Assembly: GCA_003388505.1 (NCBI GenBank)
Contig: QQVO01000065.1
Coordinates: 1 to 64,000 of the forward strand
Length of the DNA: 64,000 nt
Direction: 5' to 3'
Source: Planctomycetota bacterium
GTDB lineage: Bacteria; Planctomycetota; Planctomycetia; Planctomycetales; Planctomycetaceae
Shown here: one piece after another, positions 18,865-27,765 of the stretch
Layout of the letters: every line of letters begins with the position of its first letter
How positions within the stretch are numbered: position 1 is the stretch's first letter
Notes under the pieces: generated by a model
The model's input: only the letters and a program-made list of their open reading frames with translations
What the model was told of the DNA's origin: nothing
The model's database searches: none
Made by a program: the position numbers and the translations under genes

Positions 18865-19680
18865 TCACTCCTGCGCCCAGTCGAATTCGCCGCCGGTGAG
18901 TTGCACACGGCCGGGTTCCGCGGCGACGTCCGCGGGCTCGGTAGCGGCGGCGGATTGGACGTTCGACTCGGCGGCCGGCTGCCGGGCTGCGATGGCGGCC
19001 TGTTCCCGTTCGAACTCCTGCTTCATCTGGTGAAGTTGCGTCAGGCCGACGGCGGCGGGGCGGAGGTCGGGATCGTAGTCGAGGGCGCGGCTGTAGTGCT
19101 CCATGGCCAGGCTGCCGTTGCCGCGCTGCGAACAGATATACGCCAGGTTGGCGTGGGCTTCCGCCTCGCTGACGACCTGCTTGAAGAGTGAGAGGCACTC
19201 CTTATCGCGGCCGGCGTACCCGGCGACGAGAGCGAGGTTGGCAACGGTTCGCTCGTTTTCGGGCTGCAGGCCGTACGCTCTCTGGATGAGTTTCTCGGCG
19301 GTTTCGAGATCGCCGGCGAGGATATACGCGTAACCGAGATCGTTGAGGATCTCAGGGTCCTCCGGGGCAAGCAGATGGGCCTCTTCGAGCAGGAACAAGC
19401 CTTCCTCCTCGCTGCCCAACTGTGTCATGGCGACGCCGAGGCGATGCGTCGCCAGCACGTCGTCTTCATACGATTCGTAGAGGTCGCGATAGAGTTCGAC
19501 CGCCTCTCGGAGTTTGCCCTCTTTTTCGTAGACCTGGGCGAGCGTGGACTTGGTGTCGTACGCGCGTTGCCGATCGGGATTGAGTCGACCGGCGACCCGC
19601 TGCGTCGCTGCACAGCCGGAGCCGGCTGTGCAGAGAGCGAGCATGAGAACGGACAGCTTCCATCCTGGAAACCGCTTCAT
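18865..19680 (-). CDS. TPR lipoprotein, TadD-like
   Basis: A 271-residue protein. The N-terminus is basic then hydrophobic and ends in GSGC, a probable lipoprotein cleavage site at about residue 22-23, so outer-membrane or periplasmic. Four to five tetratricopeptide repeats cover residues about 40-215 (LAQVYEKEGKLREAVELYRDLY, LGVAMTQLGSEEEGLFLLEEAHLL, LGYAYILAGDLETAEKLIQRAYGL and so on). In Tad pilus loci the TPR lipoprotein TadD helps secretin assembly, and here it is the last gene after the secretin. ATG 19680 fits the signal. The frame extends upstream into the neighbouring gene but those residues lack support. Confidence 0.75.
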   Translation of the reverse strand: MKRFPGWKLSVLMLALCTAGSGCAATQRVAGRLNPDRQRAYDTKSTLAQVYEKEGKLREAVELYRDLYESYEDDVLATHRLGVAMTQLGSEEEGLFLLEEAHLLAPEDPEILNDLGYAYILAGDLETAEKLIQRAYGLQPENERTVANLALVAGYAGRDKECLSLFKQVVSEAEAHANLAYICSQRGNGSLAMEHYSRALDYDPDLRPAAVGLTQLHQMKQEFEREQAAIAARQPAAESNVQSAAATEPADVAAEPGRVQLTGGEFDWAQE

Positions 19681-19756
19681 GGAGAAATCCTTTTTCCAGT
19701 GCGCGGCTACGAAACGGGCAGTGGGCTGCGTCGGGCGGAACCGGCATCGGTTCGGA

Positions 19757-20353
19757 TTAGAAGAAGCCTCCGCCTCCGAAACCGCCGCCAAATCCGCCGC
19801 CGAATCCACCGCCGAATCCGCCGCCTCCGAAGCGGCTGAATCCAACGCCGTAAGCCCGCTCGCCCTCGAACGACTCGAATCCGGGCGTCAACGCCGGCGA
19901 GACGACGACTCGCTGCTCGGCATTCTCGACGCCCATCTCGTTGAGGGCCTGAACGATCAGTTGCCGGCGCTGCATATCAAGTTCTTCGTTGTTGTGGACC
20001 GGGAAGCCGTATTCGGTGTCAGCCCGGGCCGTCATGCTGCTCTGCTCGACGAGGACGGGAAACGGCACCATGTTGACGCGGGCCGCGATCTGTTTGACGT
20101 GATCCATTCCGGCATGATTGAGGTCGACGGTGTTGCCGTTCCACTCGTGTTCGTAGATCACGAAGTCGGAGGCTTCCGCGTTCGCTTCCTGTTGCTGCCA
20201 GACCCGATCGCTGATCGTCCCCAGCGGGGCCGGGTCGTAGGCCCCGGGGTTGTTCTCGACATTGCATTGTGTCTGCCTGCAGTGGCTGCAGCCCGCAGTC
20301 GCTGCTGCCAGGGCCGCGACTGAGATGATCGACTTGAGCTTCAGATTGGCCAT
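19757..20353 (-). CDS. Gly-rich outer-membrane lipoprotein of the pilus locus (CpaD-like position)
   Basis: A 198-residue lipoprotein with signal and lipid-modified Cys22 (ATAGC). The middle, residues about 80-155, has an OmpA/CpaD-like look (VKQIAARVN, PFPVLVEQSS, RRQLIVQALNEMGVENAEQRVVVSP). The final 25 residues are almost only Gly and Phe in GGGF repeats. It lies between the secretin and the TPR gene, where CpaD is found in Tad loci, so a secretin-associated role is inferred from position. Homology to CpaD itself is not certain. The low-complexity tail could be flexible, surface-exposed or self-associating. Confidence 0.6.
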   Translation of the reverse strand: MANLKLKSIISVAALAAATAGCSHCRQTQCNVENNPGAYDPAPLGTISDRVWQQQEANAEASDFVIYEHEWNGNTVDLNHAGMDHVKQIAARVNMVPFPVLVEQSSMTARADTEYGFPVHNNEELDMQRRQLIVQALNEMGVENAEQRVVVSPALTPGFESFEGERAYGVGFSRFGGGGFGGGFGGGFGGGFGGGGFF

Positions 20354-20457
20354 CGATTTTCCCCCCGACGGAAATCGCTCTCACGCAGAGAGCGGAGTTT
20401 GGTGATCGGCCGCCTGCACCGATTCGCTGATTGAACCGGGTGGGTTGACGGGTTGAA

Positions 20458-22038
20458 TCAGTTGCTGAATCCGTGCGTTCCCTGGATGTAATACTGCTGC
20501 GAGGAGTACCCGCCTCTGCCGCCGAACGGGACGCCGCCCCGCATCATCTTCTTGCGATAGGTCGGCCAGACGGTGCTGCGGTGGTACACACCGGGATCGC
20601 CTTCGATTTCGCCGTTCCAGTAGAACTGGTGGTCGTGTGGTTCGGTGACTTCCATGCCGGGCAGGATCATCGGAGCTTCCTCGGGCTCGAGCGGATGCAC
20701 GAGTTCGGGGGAGACGAGGATCAACAGTTCCGTCTCGTCGCGAGTAATCGACCGGTCGGCGAGGAGCACGTTCAGGCCCGGGATATCGCCCAGGTAAGGC
20801 ACCTGAGCACTGTCGCCCCGCTGCTGTTCCTGCAGCAACCCGGCGATCGCCAGCACCTGGCCTTCACGCAAATCCACCGTGGTCGTGACCGTTCGCGTGT
20901 CGAGTCCGAAAATTCCATTGACGGCGGCGTCGGCGTTCAGCGTGCTGAACGTCGGCGCGACATGCAGCCGGATGCGGTCTTTGTCCAGGACGGTCGGCGT
21001 AAAAGCCACTTGCGTGCCGAAGCCTTTGAAGAAGGTCGTTGCCGCTTCAGCGCCGCCGACCCCCACGACTGTGGGGACGGGGAATTCCCCGCCCGCGAGG
21101 AACGTGGCGGGATGACCGCTGAGGACGACGAGGTTGGGCTCGGCGAGGATCTTGGCGTTCCCGTTGGTCATGAGGAAATTGAGCACGAGTTCGAAGGCGC
21201 CGTCGGCGAAGGTGCCGGTCGCCATCAGGTTGCCGCCGCCGGCCAGCACCGAATCGAACATGAACTCCTTGATGTCGAAGTTGAAATCGGCGCCGAGTTC
21301 ACGCACGGCCGACCGCTTGAGTTCGGCGATGCGGACTTTGAGCATCACCTGCTTTTCGCCGGGAATTTCCAGCATGTTGATCACGGTCGCTTCCGGAAGA
21401 AGCGAGGCGTCGGGAAACGGTTCGGAGGCGGGGCCCTGCGCGGCCAGGTTGACCGGTCCGCCGACCCCGAAGTCGACGCTGCCGCCGTTCTGACGGAGAA
21501 CGGACATGATGTGCAGAGCCTCTTCTTCGTCGCGGGCCTGGCCGCGAACGATGAGCTTGTCGGCGATGGGAATCAACTGGATGCGGCTGTCGGGAAACAT
21601 CTCATTGATCATCGCTTCCAGTTCGCCGTACTCCAGACGGCGCTGACTATCGATGGCGTCGTCCTTGGTCACGGTCACCAGCAGGCTCAACAGACGGGCG
21701 TTCTGCTCTTCGCCCAGCCAGAGCGTGACGGTGGTGCTTCCGGTCTGCTTGCCGATGAGTTCGATCTCGCGTGAGCCGAACGCGACAAAATCGACGACGG
21801 CCGGATCGGCGACCGCCGCCCGAAAAATGTCGTCCTTCATGCGGAGGATTTTCGAGCGGCGCAGCGTGACGTCGACTTCGACCTCCGCCGCGACGACCTC
21901 CTCCACGAGGTCATTCACTTTTTCGCCGACCGTCTGGCGTCCGGGTTGTGCGAACGCTGGAGCACAAACGGCCAGCACGCCTACTCCCAACAGCCAGATT
22001 GTCGCGCGCCTTCTCGGTGACATCCTGTTCCGAACCAT
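20458..22038 (-). CDS. cpaC: Tad/type II-like secretin (CpaC/RcpA family)
   Basis: A 526-residue outer-membrane secretin precursor. A signal peptide ends near residue 30 (APAFAQ). The N-terminal pilus-secretin domain (VTLRRSKILRMKDDIFRAAVADPAVVDF) is followed by a BON-like region (LIVRGQARDEEEALHIM). The secretin core shows VMLKVRIAELKRSAVRELG, KILAEPNLVVLSGHPATFLAGGEFPVP and the closing YLGDIPGLNVLLADRSITRDETELLILVSPELV. The last about 75 residues (His/Tyr-rich, Gly-rich end) extend beyond the family core. AAGGTGAACG before ATG 22038 supports the start. It would form the outer-membrane pore for pilus export. Confidence 0.88.
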   Translation of the reverse strand: MVRNRMSPRRRATIWLLGVGVLAVCAPAFAQPGRQTVGEKVNDLVEEVVAAEVEVDVTLRRSKILRMKDDIFRAAVADPAVVDFVAFGSREIELIGKQTGSTTVTLWLGEEQNARLLSLLVTVTKDDAIDSQRRLEYGELEAMINEMFPDSRIQLIPIADKLIVRGQARDEEEALHIMSVLRQNGGSVDFGVGGPVNLAAQGPASEPFPDASLLPEATVINMLEIPGEKQVMLKVRIAELKRSAVRELGADFNFDIKEFMFDSVLAGGGNLMATGTFADGAFELVLNFLMTNGNAKILAEPNLVVLSGHPATFLAGGEFPVPTVVGVGGAEAATTFFKGFGTQVAFTPTVLDKDRIRLHVAPTFSTLNADAAVNGIFGLDTRTVTTTVDLREGQVLAIAGLLQEQQRGDSAQVPYLGDIPGLNVLLADRSITRDETELLILVSPELVHPLEPEEAPMILPGMEVTEPHDHQFYWNGEIEGDPGVYHRSTVWPTYRKKMMRGGVPFGGRGGYSSQQYYIQGTHGFSN

Positions 22039-22488
22039 CGTTCACCTTCCCTGGTGCCATGGTGCGACTTCACGCGGGCGCCCGCCCGATGTGAAATTGT
22101 TCTCCCCCCGGTCGCCTGCGGCGAAGGGCACTCTATCAGTTGCATCGTCAATCGCGGGGTCACGTGTTGAGCCGGAGTGACCGTATTTATCGGGTTCGTC
22201 GGAACGACAATGAGAATCGCGGCATCTTGTGCTCCTTGCGCAACCGTCAACTGCTGAAGGCGGCTCTCACCGACGTCCGCACCGCCAAGCGGAGCCTTAA
22301 CGCGGCTCAAGCAACGGTGAATTCAAGACTTGCGTCGGATCACAGCGGAATCGGCCCACCGTCGCGCGGATTATTCGTAGCGCACATTGCCAGCATGCGT
22401 ACTCCGGCTTTGCCATCAGCGGGACGCACGCAAGGCTGCGTGTGCTACTCCGTGGTGAATCATCCGCCCTCGCGGGTTCCGAGAAGGA
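22039..22488 (-). other. 450-nt gap upstream of the secretin gene
   Basis: No gene, repeat or RNA that I can support. It presumably holds the promoter of the three-gene secretin unit, but I see no convincing -10/-35 pair. Confidence 0.4.
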
Positions 22489-22995
22489 CTATTGGCCCGC
22501 TGTCAGAGGTGAATTTTCGGCGTCCGTCGACTTCTTCAAGACGACGACGCGGCGCAGCCCGTCGGAGGGGCGTCCCTGCGAGGTAGTGAGGACCGGGGTC
22601 AATCGCAGTCGCTCCTTGCCCAACAGTTGAATTTCGAACTCGCGTCTGACGACGGAGTCGTTGTCGACGAGATCGAGAGTCAGATTGGCGATCGGTTCGG
22701 CGCCGGCGACAGGCCGCACTTCGCCGTCGAAGAAGTAGCGACCCACTTGAAGCCCAGTCGATCTGGAGTTGAAGATCACGGTCCCGTCGACTCGAAAGCG
22801 GATCGACATTGCCTCGTTGTACCAGCGACCGTGCAGCGATTCCTGAGGCGTGACGCTGCAGGAGGCCAATGCGGAAAGCGCCGCGACATTGAATGCCAGT
22901 CGCGCCAGACGTTGAGACCGGCCGGGGACTACGCAGCGGGGGCCTCGGGCGGCGCTCCGTGAGCGGGGCGTGTCGGGGATTCGAGATTCGGTCAC
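22489..22995 (-). CDS. Small lipoprotein of unknown function
   Basis: A frame of up to 168 residues from GTG 22995. A hydrophobic segment followed by the classic lipobox LASC at about residues 43-46 marks a lipoprotein. The long Arg-rich stretch before it suggests that the true start lies further in, which I cannot place. The mature part of about 120 residues has a lipocalin-like or META-like feel (HGRWYNEAMSIRFRVDGTVIFNS, then GRYFFDGEV). It lies between TadG-like and secretin genes on the same strand, so a pilus or envelope role is possible. No family was recognised. Confidence 0.55.
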   Translation of the reverse strand: MTESRIPDTPRSRSAARGPRCVVPGRSQRLARLAFNVAALSALASCSVTPQESLHGRWYNEAMSIRFRVDGTVIFNSRSTGLQVGRYFFDGEVRPVAGAEPIANLTLDLVDNDSVVRREFEIQLLGKERLRLTPVLTTSQGRPSDGLRRVVVLKKSTDAENSPLTAGQ

Positions 22996-23034
22996 GATTG
23001 ACTTTCGATATCTGTCAGGACGACGCGGCCGCTG

Positions 23035-24276
23035 TCACGGGCTGCAGACGAATTCGGTGGCACGGATCAATTCGGGTTCACGAGGGAGGGGGTTGTCGCA
23101 TCGATACCAGGCCGTCGCCTTCGCCGAGACGTCGTAAGGCCCCAGGCCGATGCCCAGGTATTGGGAGCAGATGCTCGGCACTTCAATGCAGGCGCGAACC
23201 TGGGCGGCGCATTCGAGCGTCCCGAACCGCTGCTGAAAGCGGGCGATGTCTCCAAACGTTCCACTGCCGTTGGGGACGGGCGGGCCGCCGCCGTCGATGA
23301 AGTCGAACGTCCCGGTCAACATGGTTCCGTCGGAGAGGGTCACTGTGACATCGACGGCCTGATCGAACTCGATGGCGTCGTCCAGTCCGGTGCCGGCCGG
23401 GCCGATGAGGTCGGGGTCGAGTCCAAAGATCGAGGAGGTTCCGGGGGGCAGTCCCGCGCCGGCATAGTCGATAGTGACCGTGCGGAAGGTGATGCCTGAG
23501 GGGGTCGGCGGGAAAAACGTGAGCACTCCCGCGCCGGGACTCGGGCCGGCCGGATCGGAGGCGGTGAACGTGGCGGGGGGGCCGGAAGAAATAAAGGGTC
23601 CGAATCCCGATCCCGCCCGCGTGTCCCAATAGCCCTGTGCGCCGGGGTCGCTGGAGGGGATGGACAGGGTGACCGTGTCGATGGTCAGCACCGTCGCGCC
23701 GATCAGCTCGACGAGATATTTCGTCCGCGAGCAGTCGGGATTCACACAATCGGTGTTATTGCGGACGTCGATCCGCACCACGAGCTTGTCGGGCGCGAGG
23801 TTGCCGTTGAACGTGAAGGGGGGAGGATCGTCGGAGGTGTAGTCGCCTTCGACGTTACGGATCGACCCGAGCAGGACGACGCCGTCGGGACAATCGTGTG
23901 TGCAGCGGATGTTGCCCGGATTTCCGCCGCTTCCGTTTTCGAAGGGGGCGTTGGGAAAATCGAGCGGAACGCCGAGCACGGTGTTGGCCTCGAACGCCTG
24001 CCTGGCGTCTTCCCGCGCGGCGGTTCTTCGAACAGACGTGTTGCTCCCCTCGCACCAGGTCTCAACGGCGGAGAGCGCCGCTGCGTCGAGTGCGTTCTGA
24101 AGTTCGATCCTCGCCAGCCAGAGCGTGGCGTAATCGGTGACGACCACGACGACCAGGCCGAGGACCGGCACGAGGACGATCAGGTAGAGCGTTGAGAAAC
24201 CGGCGCGGACGTCCCGCGTTCCGCGCGATTGGCGGCGTCGGATCGGCCTGCTCATGGTGTTTTCGTCCAAACTCAT
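23035..24276 (-). CDS. TadG-like pilus-assembly protein
   Basis: A 413-residue protein. A basic N-terminus and one helix (about residues 25-50, GFSTLYLIVLVPVLGLVVVVVTDYA) are followed by ARIELQNALDAAALSAVETW. That is the hallmark of the TadE/TadG-like Flp pilus-assembly N-terminal domain. The remainder is an extracytoplasmic Cys-containing domain rich in Gly, Pro and Thr, with no von Willebrand motif seen. ATG 24276 lies 34 nt after the upstream gene's stop, and 24255 is an alternative start. It would be a minor pseudopilin or envelope anchor of the Tad system. Confidence 0.7.
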   Translation of the reverse strand: MSLDENTMSRPIRRRQSRGTRDVRAGFSTLYLIVLVPVLGLVVVVVTDYATLWLARIELQNALDAAALSAVETWCEGSNTSVRRTAAREDARQAFEANTVLGVPLDFPNAPFENGSGGNPGNIRCTHDCPDGVVLLGSIRNVEGDYTSDDPPPFTFNGNLAPDKLVVRIDVRNNTDCVNPDCSRTKYLVELIGATVLTIDTVTLSIPSSDPGAQGYWDTRAGSGFGPFISSGPPATFTASDPAGPSPGAGVLTFFPPTPSGITFRTVTIDYAGAGLPPGTSSIFGLDPDLIGPAGTGLDDAIEFDQAVDVTVTLSDGTMLTGTFDFIDGGGPPVPNGSGTFGDIARFQQRFGTLECAAQVRACIEVPSICSQYLGIGLGPYDVSAKATAWYRCDNPLPREPELIRATEFVCSP

Positions 24277-24310
24277 GTCCTGGATTCTCACCGACCGCCT
24301 TGAAAGACCA

Positions 24311-25339
24311 CTACGGATCACTGTCTGCGGTGCGGATCTCGAACGGCAAGGTGCAACTTCTTGTCACGTCGCAGCCGTCGGTGACGCTCAACGTCACGGT
24401 GTAATTCCGCACGTTGTCGGGTTGGGTGGTCATCGGGTTGTTGTCGGGGTCGGGCGGAATCGTGAAGGTCCCGGTGAACGTCGTGCCGCTGCCGCCGGAA
24501 GGAACGACGCCGCCGGTCGTCGACCAGGCGAACGTCAGTTGGGAATTCGGATCCTCCAGGTCGAATGTTTCGAACCCGGCGGCCTCGGCATCGAAGTTGA
24601 CCGTGATTCCGCCGCCGGCGGGGCTTGTCCCGCGAATGACGACCGCCGGGACTTCCGGTGGACAATCGGTGGGAAGCGTCCTTCCCGTAAAGGCGAAATC
24701 TCCCGGCAGCGTTCCACCGGCGAGAGTGGCTCGGAAGCGGGGCACTGGAGCGGAGTTTTCCGTTTCGATCCGGAAGACGGTCGAATGCTCGAACGTGCAG
24801 CCTGTCACGTCAAAGCCGAACGTGGAGAGACAGTTCGGAACGTTGCCGGTCAACGGCACGCAGACCGTCACCTTGACCCACGCCTGGTCCAGAGTCGTGT
24901 TCGGCGCGGCGGGTGGTTCCCCCGGAGGGAGCGGCGTGCCGGACGCCCCACAGTTGCAGGGCGCGTCGGTGTCGACCTGGAGCGGGTTGCGAACACAGGC
25001 GTTGTGCTCCAGACGGACTTCACACGATTCGGTGAGGCCAGCCGTCTCGAGGTAGTCGTCAATGCGGTCTTTAAGATTGTCAGGAGTCGTCGAAAGGTTG
25101 ATGTTCCCCAGATTTCGCGTCGCGAAGCGGCTGCGCGTGATCTCGGACGCGAGTTTGGCCCCGAACCGGCTGGAATAGGCGACCTGCTTGTCGACCTGGT
25201 AGATGATCGCGAATTCCACGACGGCGAGCACGAAAATGACCAGAAACGGGACAGCGAACATCATCTCCAGCGTCACCACACCGCGACGACGAGAGTTCGA
25301 GCCCGGCTGAGCGGTGGAAGTCTGGAGTTGTACCGGCAT
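24311..25339 (-). CDS. TadE-like pseudopilin with C-terminal PKD-like domain
   Basis: A 342-residue protein. Residues about 20-50 form a TadE signature (RRRGVVTLEMMFAVPFLVIFVLAVVEFAIIYQ), a prepilin-type helix with the +5-like Glu. Residues about 50-205 are a Cys-rich extracytoplasmic region. The C-terminal region has a PKD/Ig-like pattern (VNFDAEAAGFETF, LTFAWSTTGG, then NYTVTLSVTDGCDVTRSC). TadE proteins are usually 150-220 residues, so this is an extended fusion. It is the first gene of the minus-strand half of the pilus locus. The frame runs to a TTG at 25405, and ATG 25339 is preferred. Confidence 0.7.
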   Translation of the reverse strand: MPVQLQTSTAQPGSNSRRRGVVTLEMMFAVPFLVIFVLAVVEFAIIYQVDKQVAYSSRFGAKLASEITRSRFATRNLGNINLSTTPDNLKDRIDDYLETAGLTESCEVRLEHNACVRNPLQVDTDAPCNCGASGTPLPPGEPPAAPNTTLDQAWVKVTVCVPLTGNVPNCLSTFGFDVTGCTFEHSTVFRIETENSAPVPRFRATLAGGTLPGDFAFTGRTLPTDCPPEVPAVVIRGTSPAGGGITVNFDAEAAGFETFDLEDPNSQLTFAWSTTGGVVPSGGSGTTFTGTFTIPPDPDNNPMTTQPDNVRNYTVTLSVTDGCDVTRSCTLPFEIRTADSDP

Positions 25340-25450
25340 GGAGAATTCGTTGGCGGTCGGGACTGGTCTGTTGCTCTGTTGCCCGGTCGAGCGCTCGGCA
25401 GACAATTTGCTGTGCGTGGGTCAGCAGCAACTGTGCCGAATGCCGTCAAA

Positions 25451-25484
25451 CCCGTAAGAGGCGAAACCTGTTGCATCTTACGGG
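25451..25484. promoter_or_regulatory. Inverted repeat centred in the divergent pilus promoter region
   Basis: CCCGTAAGA at 25451-25459 and TCTTACGGG at 25476-25484 form a perfect 9-bp inverted repeat with a 16-nt spacer. It is about 110 nt from the minus-strand start (25339) and 100 nt from the plus-strand start (25584). It may be an operator for both halves of the locus, or a transcript hairpin. No T-run follows. Confidence 0.4.
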
Positions 25485-25583
25485 CAAGCGGGGCGTCGAT
25501 CGCGGACGCTGTCGACGCCGGCTCCTGCACGTTTCTGAACGCAGCGCTAACCGAAGATAGCGCACGGCAGCGCTTGTTTACAG

Positions 25584-27305
25584 ATGACCCAACAACGCAT
25601 GTCCGCCCAACCCGCAGTCCGCCATTCCGATCACGCACCGGCTGACATCGTGCCGCTGCCCACCAGCGAGCGCCGCTGGTTCCTGTGGGCGGTGTGGTTG
25701 TCCTGCGTCGTCTTCCTGGGGACGTCCGCGATCGCCGATCCTGATTTGTGGGGGCACACCCTGTACGGATTGAGGGCGATCGAGCTGGGTGTGCTCGTCG
25801 AACGCGATGATCCCTTCAGCTATACGGCGTCCGGCGCGCGGTGGATCAACCATGAATGGCTGACCGAGTCCATCTACGGATTGCTCTGGACCCGGGCGGG
25901 AAATGTTGGATTGACCCTCTGGCGCAACCTCCAGGTCTGTGCGCTCTTCGCGATTGCGGCGGTTGCGGCCAAGCGGGCGAGGGCGGGCGTTGCGGCGCTC
26001 ACGCTGCTCTGGATTCTGACCGCGGAAGCCCTGGGAAACTACTTCATCTTCGTCCGGCCGCAGATTGCGACCTTTGTGTTCTTCGCCTTGTTTCTGCTCA
26101 TTCTGCGGCATTGGTGGGACAATCCGCGGTCTCGCAGCGTTTGGGCGCTGGCTCCGCTGATGGCGGTCTGGGTCAATCTGCACGGAGGGTTTCTGGCCGG
26201 CTGCGGAATGGTCGGGCTCTATTGCGGCGCTGCCGTGGTCCGGCAGTTCTTGGCCAAACGGGGTGACGCCCGCATCGCGCTTTGCGTTCTGGGACTTGTG
26301 GCGGGGGCCACTCTGGTCAATCCCTACGGTCTCGAACTCCACCGGATGCTGTGGGAGCACCTGGGAACGGAGCAACTTGTGCGAGAATGGCAGCCCTTGT
26401 GGGCGATCCGGCAGAGTCCGGTGTATTACGCTCCCTTTGTGCTGATTCTCGTCTCACTGGCGGGATGGCGGAACTGGAAGGCGATCGATGCACTCGTGAT
26501 CGGAGTCACGATGTGGCAGGCGTGCTTTCACGTCCGGCACATCGCGCTGCTGTCGGTCGCGATTCTCATACTGCTGCCGGGGCCGATCACTCTCGGTCTG
26601 CGGCGGGTCTTTCCGCAACTGCATCAACGCTGGAGTGCTCCGGAGAGGGCGCGGCTGCGCGGCGGTCTGGTCGCGGCGGCCGTAATGCTCCCACTGGTGT
26701 TGCAGGGGCAGACCGTCCTTCGCTTCTGGAGGGAAGGGGTGGCGCCGTGGGAAATCGCCGTCGAGGGGAAAAGCGAGATTCCCGGAATGCCGCTGCGGGC
26801 GGTGTCCGTCATGCGCGAGTCGGGGCTGTCCGGCAACCTGCTGACCGACTACGGGTGGGGGCAGTTCATGTTGTGGCATCTGTACCCCGAAACGCGCGTC
26901 GCCTTCGACGGTCGCTACCGGACGGTGTATCCGGCGAATCTGGAAGCCGAGTTTCTCGAGTTTCAGACCGCCACGGTCGACGCCGATCCCCGGACGCCGA
27001 TCGTCGACTCCTATCCCACGGACCTGGCGATCCTGCCGACTTCGAGCAAATCGGCCGCTTACCTCTCCGCACGCGACGACTGGCAGTCGCTGTACCGCGA
27101 CGATCAGGCGGAGCTGCTTGCCCGAACGGCGTACCTGAAACGCATTGGCTGGGAACCGCCGGCGCAACCGACGGCAGTCGCCTCCGGCCGAATTCCTCAG
27201 TGGTCGGTCTTCCCAGGCGTGACGGCGAATGGCACGCCGATTGCAAAACGGGCAGCGAAGCCAGTGAATGACGCCACCCTGACGAACCGGCTGGCGGAGA
27301 AATAG
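25584..27305 (+). CDS. Polytopic membrane protein, GT-C-like
   Basis: A 573-residue protein with about 10-11 hydrophobic helices over residues 30-400 and a soluble C-terminal part. The first loop holds ADPDLWGHTLYG with acidic and His residues and later DDPFSYTASGARWINHEWLTE, the kind of acidic motif seen in GT-C lipid-linked glycosyltransferases. A second signature is LTDYGWGQFMLWHLYPETRVAFDGRYRTVYP. Planctomycetes have many such proteins of unknown function. It heads the plus-strand half of the pilus locus, so modification of pilin or surface glycans is possible. Confidence 0.6.
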   Translation: MTQQRMSAQPAVRHSDHAPADIVPLPTSERRWFLWAVWLSCVVFLGTSAIADPDLWGHTLYGLRAIELGVLVERDDPFSYTASGARWINHEWLTESIYGLLWTRAGNVGLTLWRNLQVCALFAIAAVAAKRARAGVAALTLLWILTAEALGNYFIFVRPQIATFVFFALFLLILRHWWDNPRSRSVWALAPLMAVWVNLHGGFLAGCGMVGLYCGAAVVRQFLAKRGDARIALCVLGLVAGATLVNPYGLELHRMLWEHLGTEQLVREWQPLWAIRQSPVYYAPFVLILVSLAGWRNWKAIDALVIGVTMWQACFHVRHIALLSVAILILLPGPITLGLRRVFPQLHQRWSAPERARLRGGLVAAAVMLPLVLQGQTVLRFWREGVAPWEIAVEGKSEIPGMPLRAVSVMRESGLSGNLLTDYGWGQFMLWHLYPETRVAFDGRYRTVYPANLEAEFLEFQTATVDADPRTPIVDSYPTDLAILPTSSKSAAYLSARDDWQSLYRDDQAELLARTAYLKRIGWEPPAQPTAVASGRIPQWSVFPGVTANGTPIAKRAAKPVNDATLTNRLAEK

Positions 27306-27331
27306 AACACCGACCAGCGAGAGACCTCAGC

Positions 27332-27538
27332 ATGCCACGATTCGCGATTCTTCGACGTATGCGGTCCGATTCCCCTGCTTCCGCAGAGAAGACCCGTAGC
27401 GGCTCGATCTTTGTCGAGTATATCTTGCTCGTCACTCTGGTCGGCATCGGGGTGATTGTGGGGCTGGCGTGCCTGCGGGTGGCACTTGTCAACGAACTGC
27501 TTGATCTTGCAAACGCCATCAACGCCATCAACTGCTGA
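27332..27538 (+). CDS. Flp/Fap-type pilin
   Basis: A 68-residue protein with the Flp pilin plan: a basic leader of about 23 residues, then SGSIFVEYILLVTLVGIGVIVGLACL with Glu-Tyr at the +5/+6-like position (the Flp EY signature). A short tail ends in Cys. It should be processed by a prepilin peptidase and form or prime the pilus fibre. The gene starts 26 nt after the GT-C-like gene and is followed by a 227-nt gap with repeat R6 copy 2, then TadE. It differs from many Flps in having the Ile-Phe-Val-Glu-Tyr run and a C-terminal Cys. Confidence 0.75.
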   Translation: MPRFAILRRMRSDSPASAEKTRSGSIFVEYILLVTLVGIGVIVGLACLRVALVNELLDLANAINAINC

Positions 27539-27630
27539 AGAAACCGGCTTCGATCCGGAATGGTCCGATCCCCCCGATGTAACCCTGTGGATACGGCCGC
27601 GACGAGCAGCGTTAACGACTGGACTTGCCT

Positions 27631-27745
27631 GAGTCCCCGGTCAGGGCTGTTTTTGGGGGGGGCGCCGAGACTGCAATCTGCACGGACCCCGGCGGGGTTC
27701 GTGCTCCCGTGAGAATCCCTCAACCGCGAAAATCTGAATTGACGG
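27631..27745 (-). repeat. Dispersed repeat family R6, copy 2
   Basis: This is the reverse-orientation partner of 2000-2104. In this copy GCACGGACCCC and GGGGTTCGTGC form an 11-bp hairpin with a 3-nt loop and one mismatch region. It lies between the pilin and the TadE gene. Confidence 0.65.
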
Positions 27746-27765
27746 ACCACTGAGGCGGTCAGATC

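Noticed and set aside
20473-21774. Long plus-strand frame opposite the secretin gene (433 codons)
   Set aside because: It is an antisense shadow of the secretin, high in His, Arg and Gly as expected for the complement of a GC-rich gene.
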